Translations under genes and position numbers: made by a program
The notes under the pieces: model-generated
What the model was told of the DNA's origin: nothing
Databases searched by the model: none
Seen by the model: the letters and a program-made list of their open reading frames with translations, nothing else
In this document: in pieces, positions 1-8,768 of the stretch
Numbering within the stretch: the stretch's first letter is position 1
Layout: every line of letters begins with the position of its first letter
Assembly (NCBI GenBank): GCA_963699495.1
Contig: CAVOUB010000005.1
Location: 124,001 to 188,000, forward strand
From: JAIBJN01 sp963699495
Lineage (GTDB): Bacteria > Actinomycetota > Thermoleophilia > Gaiellales > Gaiellaceae
Length of the DNA stretch: 64,000 nucleotides
Direction: 5' to 3'

Positions 1-133
1 CGACCTCGAGAACGCCGACCCCGAGCGGCGCGAGCGCATCCGGGAGATCATGGTCTCCCTCTTCGGCGAGCTCGGCCCCGAAGACCCCGTCGCGACGCAG
101 TACCGACGAAGACTGGCCTCGGCCCTCTACTAA
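1..133 (+). CDS. C-terminal end of an unidentified protein (partial)
   Basis: An open frame enters from the left edge and ends at TAA 131-133, giving about 43 C-terminal residues. The tail is rich in Arg and Glu, contains ERIREIMVSLFGEL, and finishes RRRLASALY. It looks helical and soluble. The GNAT gene starts 8 bp downstream on the same strand, so the two may be cotranscribed. Too little is present to name a family. The start and any domains lie outside the window. Confidence 0.6.
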   Translation, partial: DLENADPERRERIREIMVSLFGELGPEDPVATQYRRRLASALY

Positions 134-141
134 TTCCGGTC

Positions 142-1053
142 GTGGAGACGATCCGCGCCCCACGGCAGGATGAGGCGCAGGCTGTGACGGACCTCGTCAT
201 CGCCTGCGACATTCACGAGCTCGGCGCGCCCGACTTCGAGCTCGACGATCTCCTCACGGACTGGAACATGCCCGGGTTCGATCCAGAACGGGACGCCGTG
301 GTGGTCGAGGAGGACGGCCGCCTCGCGGCCTACGCCGCCTTCATCCGGAATGACTACGTGGACGTCTACGTCCATCCGGACTACCGCGACCGCGGCCTCG
401 GCGAGACCCTGCTCGAGTGGTCGGAGCGCCGCGGGCTGGAGCGGACACGGGCCGGCGAGGAGGTCCGCCTCGGGCAGGTCGTCACCTCGACTCACGAGGC
501 AGCGCGGAAGCTGCTCGAAAGCCGCGGCTACGAGCCGGTGAGGACGTACTGGCGGATGTCCATGCCGCTCGACGAGCGCCCGCCCCCGCCCGCGTGGCCG
601 GAGGGCGTAGTCGTGCGCACCTTCGACCAGGAGCGCGACACCCGGGCGGTCTACGCGCTCGTGCAGGACGCGTTCGGAGACAACGAGCGCCACACTGCCG
701 AGTCCTTCGAGGAGTGGCAGGCGTTCATGATCGACCGGGACGCGTTCGAGCCCGGGCTCTGGTTCATCGCGGAGTCGAAGGGCGAAATCGTCGGCTGCGT
801 CCTCTGTCCGAACTACGAGGACGAGGGTTGGATCCGCCAGCTGGCCGTCTCCAGGAACTGGCGCCGGCGCGGCCTCGGGACCGCTCTGCTGCGCCAGGCG
901 ATGTCCGAGTTCAGCCGGCGCGGCCGCAAGGAGCTCGGCCTCGTGGTCGACTCCGGGAACCGGACCGGAGCGAAGGAGCTCTACGAGCGCGCCGGGATGA
1001 CGGTCGCACGCGAGCACGTGCGCTACGAGAAGAGGCTGAGGGCTCCCGCCTAG
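142..1053 (+). CDS. Tandem GNAT N-acetyltransferase
   Basis: A 303-residue protein made of two GNAT domains (about 1-145 and 155-303). Each has the acetyl-CoA pyrophosphate loop: VHPDYRDRGLGETLL near residue 78 and VSRNWRRRGLGTALL near 237. The second repeat ends with the usual SGNRTGAKELYERAGM-type segment. The start is GTG at 142; no better start is visible. Two-domain GNATs in Actinomycetota include mycothiol synthase and many enzymes of unknown substrate. Nothing nearby ties this one to mycothiol, so the acceptor is unknown. It converges on pheA with a 45 bp gap. Confidence 0.85.
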   Translation: METIRAPRQDEAQAVTDLVIACDIHELGAPDFELDDLLTDWNMPGFDPERDAVVVEEDGRLAAYAAFIRNDYVDVYVHPDYRDRGLGETLLEWSERRGLERTRAGEEVRLGQVVTSTHEAARKLLESRGYEPVRTYWRMSMPLDERPPPPAWPEGVVVRTFDQERDTRAVYALVQDAFGDNERHTAESFEEWQAFMIDRDAFEPGLWFIAESKGEIVGCVLCPNYEDEGWIRQLAVSRNWRRRGLGTALLRQAMSEFSRRGRKELGLVVDSGNRTGAKELYERAGMTVAREHVRYEKRLRAPA

Positions 1054-1098
1054 CCGATCCGAACCGGAGCGATCCGGGGCGGCCTCGCTCCTTCCGGC

Positions 1099-1935
1099 TC
1101 AGACGAGGCTGCCGTGCGCCGGGTAGGAGCCGAAGACGCACAGCTCCCGGGTCAGGCCGCCGACCTCGGCGAGCGTCTCGCTGACGACCTGGTCGAGCGG
1201 GTGGCCCGCGAGCACGGCGTCGAAGCGGTAGCGCCACGGCGTCCGCGGGATCGGCCGCGAGACGAGCTGGACGAGATCGAGCCGGTGCCGCCCGAAGGGC
1301 TCGATGGCGAGGTGGAGAGCGCCCGGCTGGTGGTCGGTGACGAAGTAGAAGGCCGTCCGCCACCCGTCGCTCTCCCGGTCGAGCCGCGTGTACGGGGCGA
1401 CGGAGACGAAGCGCGTGTAGGCCTCCGGGTGGTCGCCGACGTCTCCCGCGATCACCGTCAGGCCGTACATGGCCGCCGCCCGCTCGCTGGCGATCGCCGC
1501 CTCCGACGGGTCGCCTCGCTCCGCCACCTCGTGGGCCGCATCGGCGGTCGTGGCCGCCGCAATCGCCGTTGCCCAGGGCATGGCCGCGAGGAGGCGCCGG
1601 CACTGGTCGAGCGCCGCCGGGTGCGAGCGGACGACCCGAACCTCCTCGAGCGCGACGTCGGCAAGACCGACGAGGCAGTGGCGGATCGGCAGGATCGTCT
1701 CCCCCGTGATCGAGAGCGGGGAGTCGTAGAGCAGGTCGTGCGTCTCGTTCACCGGGCCGGAGAGCGAGCTCTCGATGGGAAGGACCCCGAAGGCGACCTC
1801 GCGCTCGGCGGTCGCCTCGACGACGGCCGTGAAGCTCGGCAGCGAGATCAGGTCTGCGCCGCCCGGGAAGAGGCGGTCGCACGCCGCGGCACTGTGCGCG
1901 CCGTCGCGCCCGGGGTAGGCAACGCTCGCCTTCAT
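1099..1935 (-). CDS. pheA: Prephenate dehydratase
   Basis: A 278-residue monofunctional prephenate dehydratase, converting prephenate to phenylpyruvate in phenylalanine synthesis. Visible signatures are GVLPIESSLSGPVNETHDLL (residues 50-69), the catalytic-type TRF motif at 174-176 (YTRFVSV), and a C-terminal ACT regulatory domain (about 195-278) with a VSRPIPRTPWRYRF version of the Phe-binding ESRP segment. The chorismate-mutase domain of enteric PheA is absent, as expected for actinobacteria. The start is ATG at 1935, 9 bp after the ispH stop, so it is probably the last gene of the hopanoid/isoprenoid transcript. Feedback inhibition by Phe through the ACT domain is expected from the family. 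Confidence 0.92.
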   Translation of the reverse strand: MKASVAYPGRDGAHSAAACDRLFPGGADLISLPSFTAVVEATAEREVAFGVLPIESSLSGPVNETHDLLYDSPLSITGETILPIRHCLVGLADVALEEVRVVRSHPAALDQCRRLLAAMPWATAIAAATTADAAHEVAERGDPSEAAIASERAAAMYGLTVIAGDVGDHPEAYTRFVSVAPYTRLDRESDGWRTAFYFVTDHQPGALHLAIEPFGRHRLDLVQLVSRPIPRTPWRYRFDAVLAGHPLDQVVSETLAEVGGLTRELCVFGSYPAHGSLV

Positions 1936-1944
1936 CGTCCGACG

Positions 1945-2868
1945 TTACCGAAGGTCGGCTGGAAGGCGGAAGAAGACGTCCTCTCGAACGATCTCGACGT
2001 CCTCTCGCTGGTGGTAGCCGAGCTCGTCGAGCCTTGCGACGACGCGTTCGACGATGCTCTCCGGCGAGGAGGCCCCGGCGGTGAGCCCGACCGTCTCGTG
2101 CCCGTCCAGCCAGGAGAGGTCGAGATCCGTCTCGTCGTCGATCAGATAGGCCTCGGTGTCGACGCTGTGAGCGACTTCGACCAGGCGGTTCGCGTTCGAG
2201 CTCGTCTTGGACCCGACGACGAGGACGAGAGTCGCGTCCTCGCAGATCCGCTTGACCGCGTCCTGCCGGTTCTGGGTCGCGTAGCAGATGTCCGCCGAAG
2301 GCGGCCCGACGAGATCGGGGACACGCCTCCGCAGCGCGTGCACGACCTCAGCGGTGTCGTCGAGGGAGAGCGTCGTCTGCGTCAGGTACGCGAGGCTTTG
2401 ACCCTCCTCGAGCTCGAGCGCCTCGACGTCCTCCGGCGTCTCCACGAGGACGATCGAGTCGGGCGCCTCCCCCATCGTGCCCTCCACCTCGACGTGACCT
2501 GCGTGGCCGACGAGGGCGATCTTGTGCCCGCGCCCCGCATACCGGCGGGCTTCGGCGTGCACCTTGGAGACGAGCGGGCACACGGCGTCGACGATCTGGA
2601 GGCCGCGCTCGGCGCACTTCTCGTAGACCTGCGGCGCGACACCGTGCGCGGAGAGCACCACCAGAGCGCCCTCGGGCACGTCGTCCTCGGATTCGACGAA
2701 CACGGCACCGCGCGCCTCGAGGTCCTCCACCACGTGGACGTTGTGGACGATCTCGTGGCGTACGTACACCGGTGGGCCGTGCCGCTCGAGGAGCTTCTCG
2801 ACAATGTCGATCGCCCGGACCACGCCGGCACAGAAGCTCCGCGGGCTGGCGACGAGGACGCGCTTCAC
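1945..2868 (-). CDS. ispH: 4-hydroxy-3-methylbut-2-enyl diphosphate reductase
   Basis: A 307-residue IspH (LytB). It reduces HMBPP to IPP and DMAPP as the last step of the MEP isoprenoid pathway, using a [4Fe-4S] cluster. The three cluster cysteines are C13 (SFCAGV), C97 (DAVCPLV) and C195 (ICYATQNRQ). The active-site His segments RHEIVHN, SAHGV and GHAGHVE and the TQTTLS loop are intact. The start is GTG at 2868, overlapping the hpnG stop by 4 bp. Its place at the end of the hopanoid cluster makes sense, since its product feeds squalene synthesis by HpnC, HpnD and HpnE. Confidence 0.96.
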   Translation of the reverse strand: MKRVLVASPRSFCAGVVRAIDIVEKLLERHGPPVYVRHEIVHNVHVVEDLEARGAVFVESEDDVPEGALVVLSAHGVAPQVYEKCAERGLQIVDAVCPLVSKVHAEARRYAGRGHKIALVGHAGHVEVEGTMGEAPDSIVLVETPEDVEALELEEGQSLAYLTQTTLSLDDTAEVVHALRRRVPDLVGPPSADICYATQNRQDAVKRICEDATLVLVVGSKTSSNANRLVEVAHSVDTEAYLIDDETDLDLSWLDGHETVGLTAGASSPESIVERVVARLDELGYHQREDVEIVREDVFFRLPADLR

Positions 2869-3485
2869 GGAGCGGCCCCCGGGGCGAGCGAGGAGGCGGC
2901 ATGGCGCAGCGAGGCCAGCGCGCGCCGAGCCGAGAGCGCCGTGCGAACACTCGCCCTCGGCTCGGCGAGGAACGCCCGCGCGAGGATGCCCCAGTCGGTG
3001 CCGCCGTCGAGAACGGCTGCGTGGGCGAGCCTTCCGACCGGCTGCTCGGGCGTGTCCGAGATCGCTCGGACGACACCGGCGAGACGGCCCGTGGCGGCGA
3101 TTGTGGCGCTCTCCGTGTCGACAGCGGCAGCGCCGGTACGGAGCGCCAGCTCGCGGCGATCGACCGGGTCGTCGACGACGACGCCGGCGTCGCAGACGAC
3201 CCCCGTGAGGGCTCCGGGAACGCGGAGGGGCTCGTCCTCCCAGAGCACGGTCCCGTCCGCGTCCACGACGCGCCGGGCTGTGACGAGGGTCCCTGGTGCG
3301 AGCCCGGAGACGAGCGCCCCGGCGAGCCCGAAGGAGACGAGGCGCCCCTCGGGGAGCGGCAGGCCGGCCTGGAGCCCGACGCGTGCAGCTCTGGCCCCTC
3401 CACGCCGAGCGGCGCCCTCTTCCACAGCGAGCGCGCAGGCGAGCGTGAGCGGCCCAGCCGCCTCCCTAAAGAGAACCCGTTTCAA
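2865..3485 (-). CDS. hpnG: Hopanoid-associated nucleoside phosphorylase (adenosylhopane phosphorylase-like)
   Basis: A nucleoside-phosphorylase-like protein in the HpnG position, directly after hpnH. HpnG is thought to release adenine from adenosylhopane to give (phospho)ribosylhopane. Seen: SFGLAGAL near the middle and AAAVDTESATIAA, the counterpart of the VDMES ribose-binding motif of the MTAN/PNP fold (Met to Thr here). The start is uncertain. The frame is open back to 3590, but that stretch is a structured repeat. TTG at 3485 is chosen; a start near TLACALAVEEG with SD-like AGGGAGG would need a non-standard codon or a small sequence error. Length is about 206 residues and it overlaps ispH by 4 bp. 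Confidence 0.7.
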   Translation of the reverse strand: MKRVLFREAAGPLTLACALAVEEGAARRGGARAARVGLQAGLPLPEGRLVSFGLAGALVSGLAPGTLVTARRVVDADGTVLWEDEPLRVPGALTGVVCDAGVVVDDPVDRRELALRTGAAAVDTESATIAATGRLAGVVRAISDTPEQPVGRLAHAAVLDGGTDWGILARAFLAEPRASVRTALSARRALASLRHAASSLAPGAAP

Positions 3486-3638
3486 AACGAAGCCCTGAGC
3501 CGCAGGGCCGCCCTGGTCGGCGCGATGCAGCGTCCTCGGTTGCGCCGGTAGCCTCCGGCTACGAGCGCGCCCTGCGTCCTTGCCTCGCACTCGCCCAGCG
3601 CACCCCGGCGACGAGGCGTCATTTCGAAACGGGTTCTC
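3471..3638 (-). repeat. Structured intercistronic element, copy A (13-bp terminal inverted repeat)
   Basis: Between the hpnH stop and hpnG lies a 168 bp block bounded by a perfect 13-bp inverted repeat (gagaacccgtttc at 3471-3483, gaaacgggttctc at 3626-3638). Read on the gene strand, its core is caaggacgcaggg, then a hairpin gtagcc-gga-ggctac, then ggcgcaaccgaggacgc, then a GC-rich tail. A diverged copy with the same order lies at 62692-62853. Both lie in the sense direction of flanking genes. The right repeat overlaps the hpnH stop codon and the left one overlaps the possible hpnG start. It may be an RNA element or a degenerate miniature transposon. Confidence 0.7.
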
Positions 3639-4635
3639 AGCGCAACGTCCACGCGAGGCTCCTGACGGTCTCCTTCACGCTCGAGGTCGTCGCGATCGTC
3701 GCGGCGGGCTCGAAGCCGGAGTGGATCCCGCAGTGCTCGCAGCGATGGTCGTTGCCGGGCCCGTAACGCTCCCATTCGATCCCGTTGACCAGCGCTTCGT
3801 ACGTGGGGAAGATGCCGTCGGTGAGCAGGTAGCACGGGCCTTTCCAGCCGTAGGGGTTCCGGGTGACCGAGCCCCAGGGCGCGCACGGAAGCGCGCGGTC
3901 GCCGGTGAGGAAGTCCTGATAGACCGGGCTCGCCAGCCACCGGTACCCGTGCCGCCGCACCGCATCGCGGATGAGCCGGAACTTCGCCTCGTGCTCCTCG
4001 CGCGTCATCGTCAGGTTGGGGTCGATCTGGGAGTACTGATAGCCCGGCGCGACGAGCATCCCGTCGATGCCGACGTCGTTCGTGAGGTACTCCATCATCT
4101 GGATGACGTCGTCGACCTCGGTCTCCTTGAAGATCGTCGTGTTCGTGGTCACGCGGAAGCCGCTCGCGCGCGCCGTCCTGATCGCGTCGACGGCGACGTC
4201 CCAGAGGCCCGGGTAGTCACAGATGTAGTCGTGGATCTCCTGCATGCCGTCGAGGTGCACGACGAATGTGAGCCGAGGGTTGGGCTCGAACCGGTCGAGC
4301 ATGTCGACGAGCCTGAGCGCGTTCGTGCAGAGCTGGATGTTCCGCTTCATGTCGAGGAAGCCGGCGACGACCTCCTCGATGCCCTTGAAGATCAGCGGCT
4401 CTCCGCCGCAGATCGAGATGACCGGGGCGGGACACTCGACGGCCGCGTGCAGGCACTCCTCGACGGTCAGCCGGGCCTTGTTCGACTCGTACTCACGGAT
4501 CTTCCCGCAGCCGATACAGGCGATGTTGCACCCCAGCGTGGGCTCGAGCATGACCACGAGCGGGTAGCGGTCCTTGCCCTTCTGCGAGGCGACGTAGCGC
4601 CCGATCTGGACGGTGCTGCGAAGCGGAAACTTCAT
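3637..4635 (-). CDS. hpnH: Adenosyl-hopene transferase HpnH (radical SAM)
   Basis: A 332-residue radical SAM enzyme that joins the 5'-deoxyadenosyl group of SAM to hopene (diploptene), the first step of bacteriohopanepolyol side-chain synthesis. The cluster motif CxxxCxxC is at C36, C40 and C43 (GCNIACIGCGK). ISICGGEPL follows as the SAM-binding GGE motif, and C-terminal cysteines occur in RCEHCGIHSGFEP. Length and N-terminus match HpnH. The start is ATG at 4635, overlapping hpnA by 4 bp. The neighbours hpnA, shc and hpnG confirm the pathway. Confidence 0.96.
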   Translation of the reverse strand: MKFPLRSTVQIGRYVASQKGKDRYPLVVMLEPTLGCNIACIGCGKIREYESNKARLTVEECLHAAVECPAPVISICGGEPLIFKGIEEVVAGFLDMKRNIQLCTNALRLVDMLDRFEPNPRLTFVVHLDGMQEIHDYICDYPGLWDVAVDAIRTARASGFRVTTNTTIFKETEVDDVIQMMEYLTNDVGIDGMLVAPGYQYSQIDPNLTMTREEHEAKFRLIRDAVRRHGYRWLASPVYQDFLTGDRALPCAPWGSVTRNPYGWKGPCYLLTDGIFPTYEALVNGIEWERYGPGNDHRCEHCGIHSGFEPAATIATTSSVKETVRSLAWTLR

Positions 4636-5510
4636 GCTCCTCCCTTCGAGAGCGCCTCGGCGACCGCGCGGGCCAGAGCCGGCTCGACCGGGCCCGGTTC
4701 GTAGCCGAGTGTACTGCGGGCCTTCTCCGAAGAGAAATACATAGGCAGCCTGGCCAACCGAACCTCGTCCCGGTTGGCGATTCCGGCCACGGCAGCCATC
4801 TCGGCAACAGCATACGGAACACGGAGGCGCGGCCGTGGCCTACCCGCCAGACGCGCGACCGCCGCGAAGAGATCCTCCAGGCTGAGGTCGACGCCGCCGA
4901 GCAGGTACCGCTCCCCTGCGGCGCCGTGCTCGAGGGCGAGAGCGTGGCCGCGGGCGACGTCGCGGACGTCGACGACGTTCAGTCCGGTCGTGGCCACGAA
5001 GCCGCGCAGCCGCCCCCGGGCGACCCCGGCGATCATCCGCCCGGTCGGCGTCGGCTTGCGGTCGCCGTCGCCGACCGGCGTCGTCGGGTTGACGACGACG
5101 GCCCCGGCTTCGAGCGCGAGACGCTCGGCGGCGAGCTTCGTGCGCTTGTAGGGGACCTCGAGCTCCCAGGCCGGCGGCTCGTCCTCTTCCGTGGCGGGAC
5201 GCCCGGCAACGGGACCGCACGTTCCTGCGGTCGAGCAGTGGACGAAGCGACGCACCCCGGCGCGCGCAGTCACCTCGAGCAGCGTGCGCGTGCCCTCGAC
5301 GTTGACGCGCTCGAACCGCTCCCGCGGCGCGTCGTAGCTGTAGAGCGCGGCGACGTGCACGACGGCGTCGCAGCCGCCGACCGCACGGGCGAGCCCGGGG
5401 CGGTCGAGGAGGTCGACGCGCTCGTCTCGCACGTCGGCCCCACGCTCGCGCAGCTCGCGGGCAACGTGGCTGCCGACGAAGCCGGTCGCGCCAGTGACGT
5501 AGACCCTCAC
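4632..5510 (-). CDS. hpnA: Hopanoid-associated sugar epimerase-like SDR
   Basis: A 292-residue extended short-chain dehydrogenase/epimerase. It has the NAD(P)-binding TGATGFVG motif at 6-13 and the YxxxK active site at Y121/K125 (VPYKRTK), with CSTAGT as the Ser/Thr-bearing strand. HpnA proteins are conserved in hopanoid loci and are presumed to act on the polyol or sugar side chain; the exact reaction is not established. The start is GTG at 5510, overlapping the shc stop by 4 bp. Family membership is clear; the hpnA name rests partly on context between shc and hpnH. Confidence 0.85.
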   Translation of the reverse strand: MRVYVTGATGFVGSHVARELRERGADVRDERVDLLDRPGLARAVGGCDAVVHVAALYSYDAPRERFERVNVEGTRTLLEVTARAGVRRFVHCSTAGTCGPVAGRPATEEDEPPAWELEVPYKRTKLAAERLALEAGAVVVNPTTPVGDGDRKPTPTGRMIAGVARGRLRGFVATTGLNVVDVRDVARGHALALEHGAAGERYLLGGVDLSLEDLFAAVARLAGRPRPRLRVPYAVAEMAAVAGIANRDEVRLARLPMYFSSEKARSTLGYEPGPVEPALARAVAEALSKGGA

Positions 5511-7393
5511 GCGGCGAGCGCTCGGCGCATGCGCCCGAGCGCCAGAACCGGCCAGACCTCCCGGTAGAGGTGGTAGTTGATGAGAAAGTCGCGCGGGAAG
5601 CCGGTGCCGGTGAAAAGGTCTTCGCCCCAGCCGCCGTTGCGGCGTTGGGTCTTGCAGAGCCAGGCGACACCCCGCGTTGCGCAGTCCGACCGGGCCTCTC
5701 CTGCGGCCACGAGGCCGATGAGCGCCCAGGCAGTCTGGGAGGGCGTCGACTCACCGCGGCCGCGCCAGGCGAGACCGGCCTCGCCGTGGTCGTACGAGCG
5801 GCAGTCCTCGCCGAAGCCTCCGTCCTCGTTCTGGTGAGCCTCGAGCCAGGCGACGGCCCGGCGCACGGCCGGATGGTCGTGCGGGAACCCGGCCGCTTCC
5901 AGCGCGGGCAGGGCCGCGCCGACCCCGTAGACGTAGTTGACGCCCCAGCGGCCGAACCAGGAGCCGTCCTCCTCCTGCTCGCCCAGGAGGTAGTCGATCC
6001 CGCGGCGCACGACGTCCTCGTAGCCGTCCTCACGCGCGAGGAGCTCGATCACGTGGGCGCTCACGTCGGCCGACGGCGGGTCGGTGACGGCGCCGAAGTC
6101 GCAGAAGGGAATCTTGTAGAGCCAGTCGGCGTCGTTGTCGGCGTCGAACGCTCCCCAGCCGCCGTTCGCCGACTGCATGCCGGCCATCCAGCGGCTGCCG
6201 CGCTCGACCGCACCCCGGCCGAGGTCGAGCTCCTTGAGCGCCATGGCCACGATCGCCGCGTCGTCGATGTCCGGATAGAGGTCGTTGTCGTACTCGAAGG
6301 CCCAGCCGCCCGGCTCCAGCCCGGGACGGCGCACCGCCCAGTCGCCGCGCTGCCGTATCTCCTCCGAGAGCATCCACTCGCCGGCTCGCCGCAATGCCGG
6401 CTCGTCGGCCGGGACGCCGGCCGCCCTGAGCGCGAGCAGGGCAAGCCCCGTGTCCCACACGGGCGACTGGCACGCCTCGGGGCGAAGACGGTCGCCCTCC
6501 TCCACCAGAAAGCGCTTCCACCCGGCCAGCCCGCGGCTCAGATAAGGCGAATCGTGCCCGTGCCCACGGCAGGCAAGGGCGATCAGCGACCAGACCCACG
6601 GAGGCTGGATCCCTCCCCAGGAGCCGTCGAGCTCCTGCCGGTCGATGATCCAGCGCTCGGCGTAGGCGAGCGCGCGCTCGCGGCCCGGCCGGAAAGAGCG
6701 GCCCGCGTACCACGCCAGCGCCCGGTCGCTGAGGAGGCCGACCGTCGGCTTCCGGGAGACCGGCCCGAGATCGAGCTCGTGGCAGGCGCGCTCCGGGGGC
6801 AGGTTTCGTACGGGCCTGTAGTGGAGGACGACGGTGAGCGGGACGACCGTCTGGCGCGCCCAGCACGCGAAGTCGTAGACGGAGAACGGGAGGCCCGGCT
6901 TCATGAGGACGAGCTCGGGTGGGATCTGCGGGATCTCCTCCCAGGGCCAGAGGCCGAAGAGCGCCAGCCAGATCCGGGTGAAGACCCGCGCGCCGCCGAT
7001 GCCCCCGTGCTCCTCGCAGAAGCGGCGTGCCGCGGCGAGGCGCTCGTCGTCGGCCGAGAGCCCGGCGAGGCGGAGGGCCGCGTACGACTCGAGCGTCGCC
7101 GCGAGGTCGGGCTCACCGCCCCAGTAGATCGCCCAGAGCCCGTCGGGCCGCTGCCTCGCGAGCAACTCGTTCGCGCAGCGCCGGGTCGTGTCCTCGTCGC
7201 GAAGGCGGAGAAACTCGAGCAGCAGGAGGTGCTGCGCGGTCATGGTCACGTTCGACTCGAGCTCGCCGACCCACCAGCCGTCCGGCTTTTGCAGGGAGAG
7301 CAGCCGCCTGACGGCGCGGTCCAACGTCCGGTCGAGATCCGAGGCGGCGCGCCTGCCCACTGTTGTCTTGCCACGCTCCGTGGTGGCACTCAC
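5507..7393 (-). CDS. shc: Squalene-hopene cyclase
   Basis: A 628-residue squalene-hopene cyclase (HpnF), a monotopic membrane enzyme that cyclises squalene to hopene and hopanol. The catalytic DxDD acid motif is seen as DIDD at 375-378 (YPDIDD). Several QW repeats occur, for example QKPDGWW near 35, QELDGSWGG near 253, QSANGGWGAF and QRRNGGWGED. Length is typical (about 630). The start is GTG at 7393. The 100 bp gap up to hpnE is the largest in this minus-strand run, so shc may have its own promoter and head the shc-hpnA-hpnH-hpnG-ispH-pheA segment. Confidence 0.97.
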   Translation of the reverse strand: MSATTERGKTTVGRRAASDLDRTLDRAVRRLLSLQKPDGWWVGELESNVTMTAQHLLLLEFLRLRDEDTTRRCANELLARQRPDGLWAIYWGGEPDLAATLESYAALRLAGLSADDERLAAARRFCEEHGGIGGARVFTRIWLALFGLWPWEEIPQIPPELVLMKPGLPFSVYDFACWARQTVVPLTVVLHYRPVRNLPPERACHELDLGPVSRKPTVGLLSDRALAWYAGRSFRPGRERALAYAERWIIDRQELDGSWGGIQPPWVWSLIALACRGHGHDSPYLSRGLAGWKRFLVEEGDRLRPEACQSPVWDTGLALLALRAAGVPADEPALRRAGEWMLSEEIRQRGDWAVRRPGLEPGGWAFEYDNDLYPDIDDAAIVAMALKELDLGRGAVERGSRWMAGMQSANGGWGAFDADNDADWLYKIPFCDFGAVTDPPSADVSAHVIELLAREDGYEDVVRRGIDYLLGEQEEDGSWFGRWGVNYVYGVGAALPALEAAGFPHDHPAVRRAVAWLEAHQNEDGGFGEDCRSYDHGEAGLAWRGRGESTPSQTAWALIGLVAAGEARSDCATRGVAWLCKTQRRNGGWGEDLFTGTGFPRDFLINYHLYREVWPVLALGRMRRALAA

Positions 7394-7493
7394 GTCGTCA
7401 CGCTCTTTTCACCTTTTCGCGCGCCACGCGTGCGACTTTCGGCGTTACGCTGGAAAGCGGGTGGTGGGAGGGGTGCCCCATACGTTAAGTGTC

Positions 7494-8768
7494 TCACGCG
7501 GGCGTCCGCACCGGCAGTGAGGCGAGGAGAGTGCGGGCCGCCTCCCGGCCGCTTCGAACCGCGCTCTCCATCGTCGCCGGCCAGCCCGTGTCGGTCCACG
7601 CGCCGGCGCGCGCGACCCCAGGCTTCCCCGTCTCGACCCCGAGCCTGAGTGCTGCAGTCCCGGGTCGCGCCGCGAACGTGGCGGCCGGCTCGCGGCTCAC
7701 GCGCGACCACACGAGCTCCGCGGCGCCGAGCCTGTTCGTCAACTCACCCGCGAGCAGATCGACGAGGTCGCGTCCACGCACCTCGAGGAGCTCCGGCGCA
7801 CCGCTCGACACGACCGTGAGGTACTGGCCGCTTTCGGGCCCACGGCCGGTGAGAGCCCCCCGGTCGAAGACCCAGTGGGCCGGGCTGCCGAGGAGTGCCG
7901 CCAGCTCGAAGCCGAGGATCTGGCGGTCGAAGAGGAGATGCGCGCTCACGATCGGCGAGTCGTCGAGGCCGGGTTCCGGCTCGCCCAGCAGGTGGGCGCT
8001 CTCGCGGGGCGGCAGCGCCACGACGACGAGGTCGGCCTCGAGGCGGCCTCCGTCCGCGAGCACGACCTCTCCACCCTCGAGCGCGGCTGCCCGCTCGCCG
8101 AGCCGCACGGTCGCCCCTCGCTCTCGAAGCGCTCGGCCGGCGGCGTCGCCGTGCATCGCACCCAGTGGAGCGAGCGGGAGGATCACGTCGCTCGCCTCGC
8201 GCTCTCCCAGCAGGGCGGTCTGGACCGTGAAGAGCGCGGGCGCCGCGCTCACCTCCTCGCTGCGCACGTTGAGCGCCGGGCGGATGAAGACGTCCCAGAA
8301 GCGGTCGATCGCCGCCTGAGACTGGCCAAGGCGACGCAGGAGCGCGGCGAACGTCTCGTCGTCGTGCTCGGCCGGAGCCAGTCGGGCGAGCCGCCGTGTA
8401 ACCCGGGCGATCGCAAGGCGATCCCGCAGTGATACGTGGCGATAGCGCAGGAGACCGAGCGCACCCGGCTCGATCCGCGCGACGCTTCCGTCCTCGGCGA
8501 TCACCGGCAGCGCGAGCGCCTCCCGCCGCAGCGAGCTCGTCTGCCCGACCCGCTCCAGAAAGCGGAGGTACTCGGTACAGCAGCCGAGCGCGATGTGCTG
8601 GCCGTTGTCCGGCGGAGGATCGGGGTCGCCGTCGCGCGCCGGAAGCGTCTGCACGGCGCCGCCTAGCGTGGGCCGGGCCTCGAGGACGGTGACGTCCAGG
8701 CCGGCGTCGGCCAGGTCGAGCGCCGCGGCGAGCCCGGCGAGCCCGCCGCCCACGACGACAGCCCTCAC
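7494..8768 (-). CDS. hpnE: Hydroxysqualene dehydroxylase / squalene-associated FAD desaturase
   Basis: A 424-residue FAD-dependent amine-oxidase-fold protein. HpnE completes the HpnC-HpnD-HpnE route by reducing hydroxysqualene to squalene. The N-terminus is a dinucleotide-binding VVVGGGLAGLAAALDLADAG motif followed by the acidic LEARPTLGG strand. The C-terminus has the expected GAWTDTGWPATMESAVRSG segment that closes the FAD site. The start is GTG at 8768, inside the hpnD stop (4 bp overlap); the longer frame upstream is hpnD antiframe. It is the last gene of the hpnCDE group. Confidence 0.93.
   Translation of the reverse strand: MRAVVVGGGLAGLAAALDLADAGLDVTVLEARPTLGGAVQTLPARDGDPDPPPDNGQHIALGCCTEYLRFLERVGQTSSLRREALALPVIAEDGSVARIEPGALGLLRYRHVSLRDRLAIARVTRRLARLAPAEHDDETFAALLRRLGQSQAAIDRFWDVFIRPALNVRSEEVSAAPALFTVQTALLGEREASDVILPLAPLGAMHGDAAGRALRERGATVRLGERAAALEGGEVVLADGGRLEADLVVVALPPRESAHLLGEPEPGLDDSPIVSAHLLFDRQILGFELAALLGSPAHWVFDRGALTGRGPESGQYLTVVSSGAPELLEVRGRDLVDLLAGELTNRLGAAELVWSRVSREPAATFAARPGTAALRLGVETGKPGVARAGAWTDTGWPATMESAVRSGREAARTLLASLPVRTPA

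Noticed and set aside
1114..3498. A 794-codon plus-strand open frame across pheA, ispH and hpnG
   Set aside because: It is a high-GC shadow frame. The minus strand carries three clear enzymes with catalytic motifs over the same span, and the plus translation is Arg/Asp/Val-rich with no motifs.
3480..3590. An N-terminal extension of HpnG back to 3590
   Set aside because: The extension is encoded by the structured repeat, is Arg/Gln/Pro-rich, and has no counterpart in nucleoside phosphorylases.
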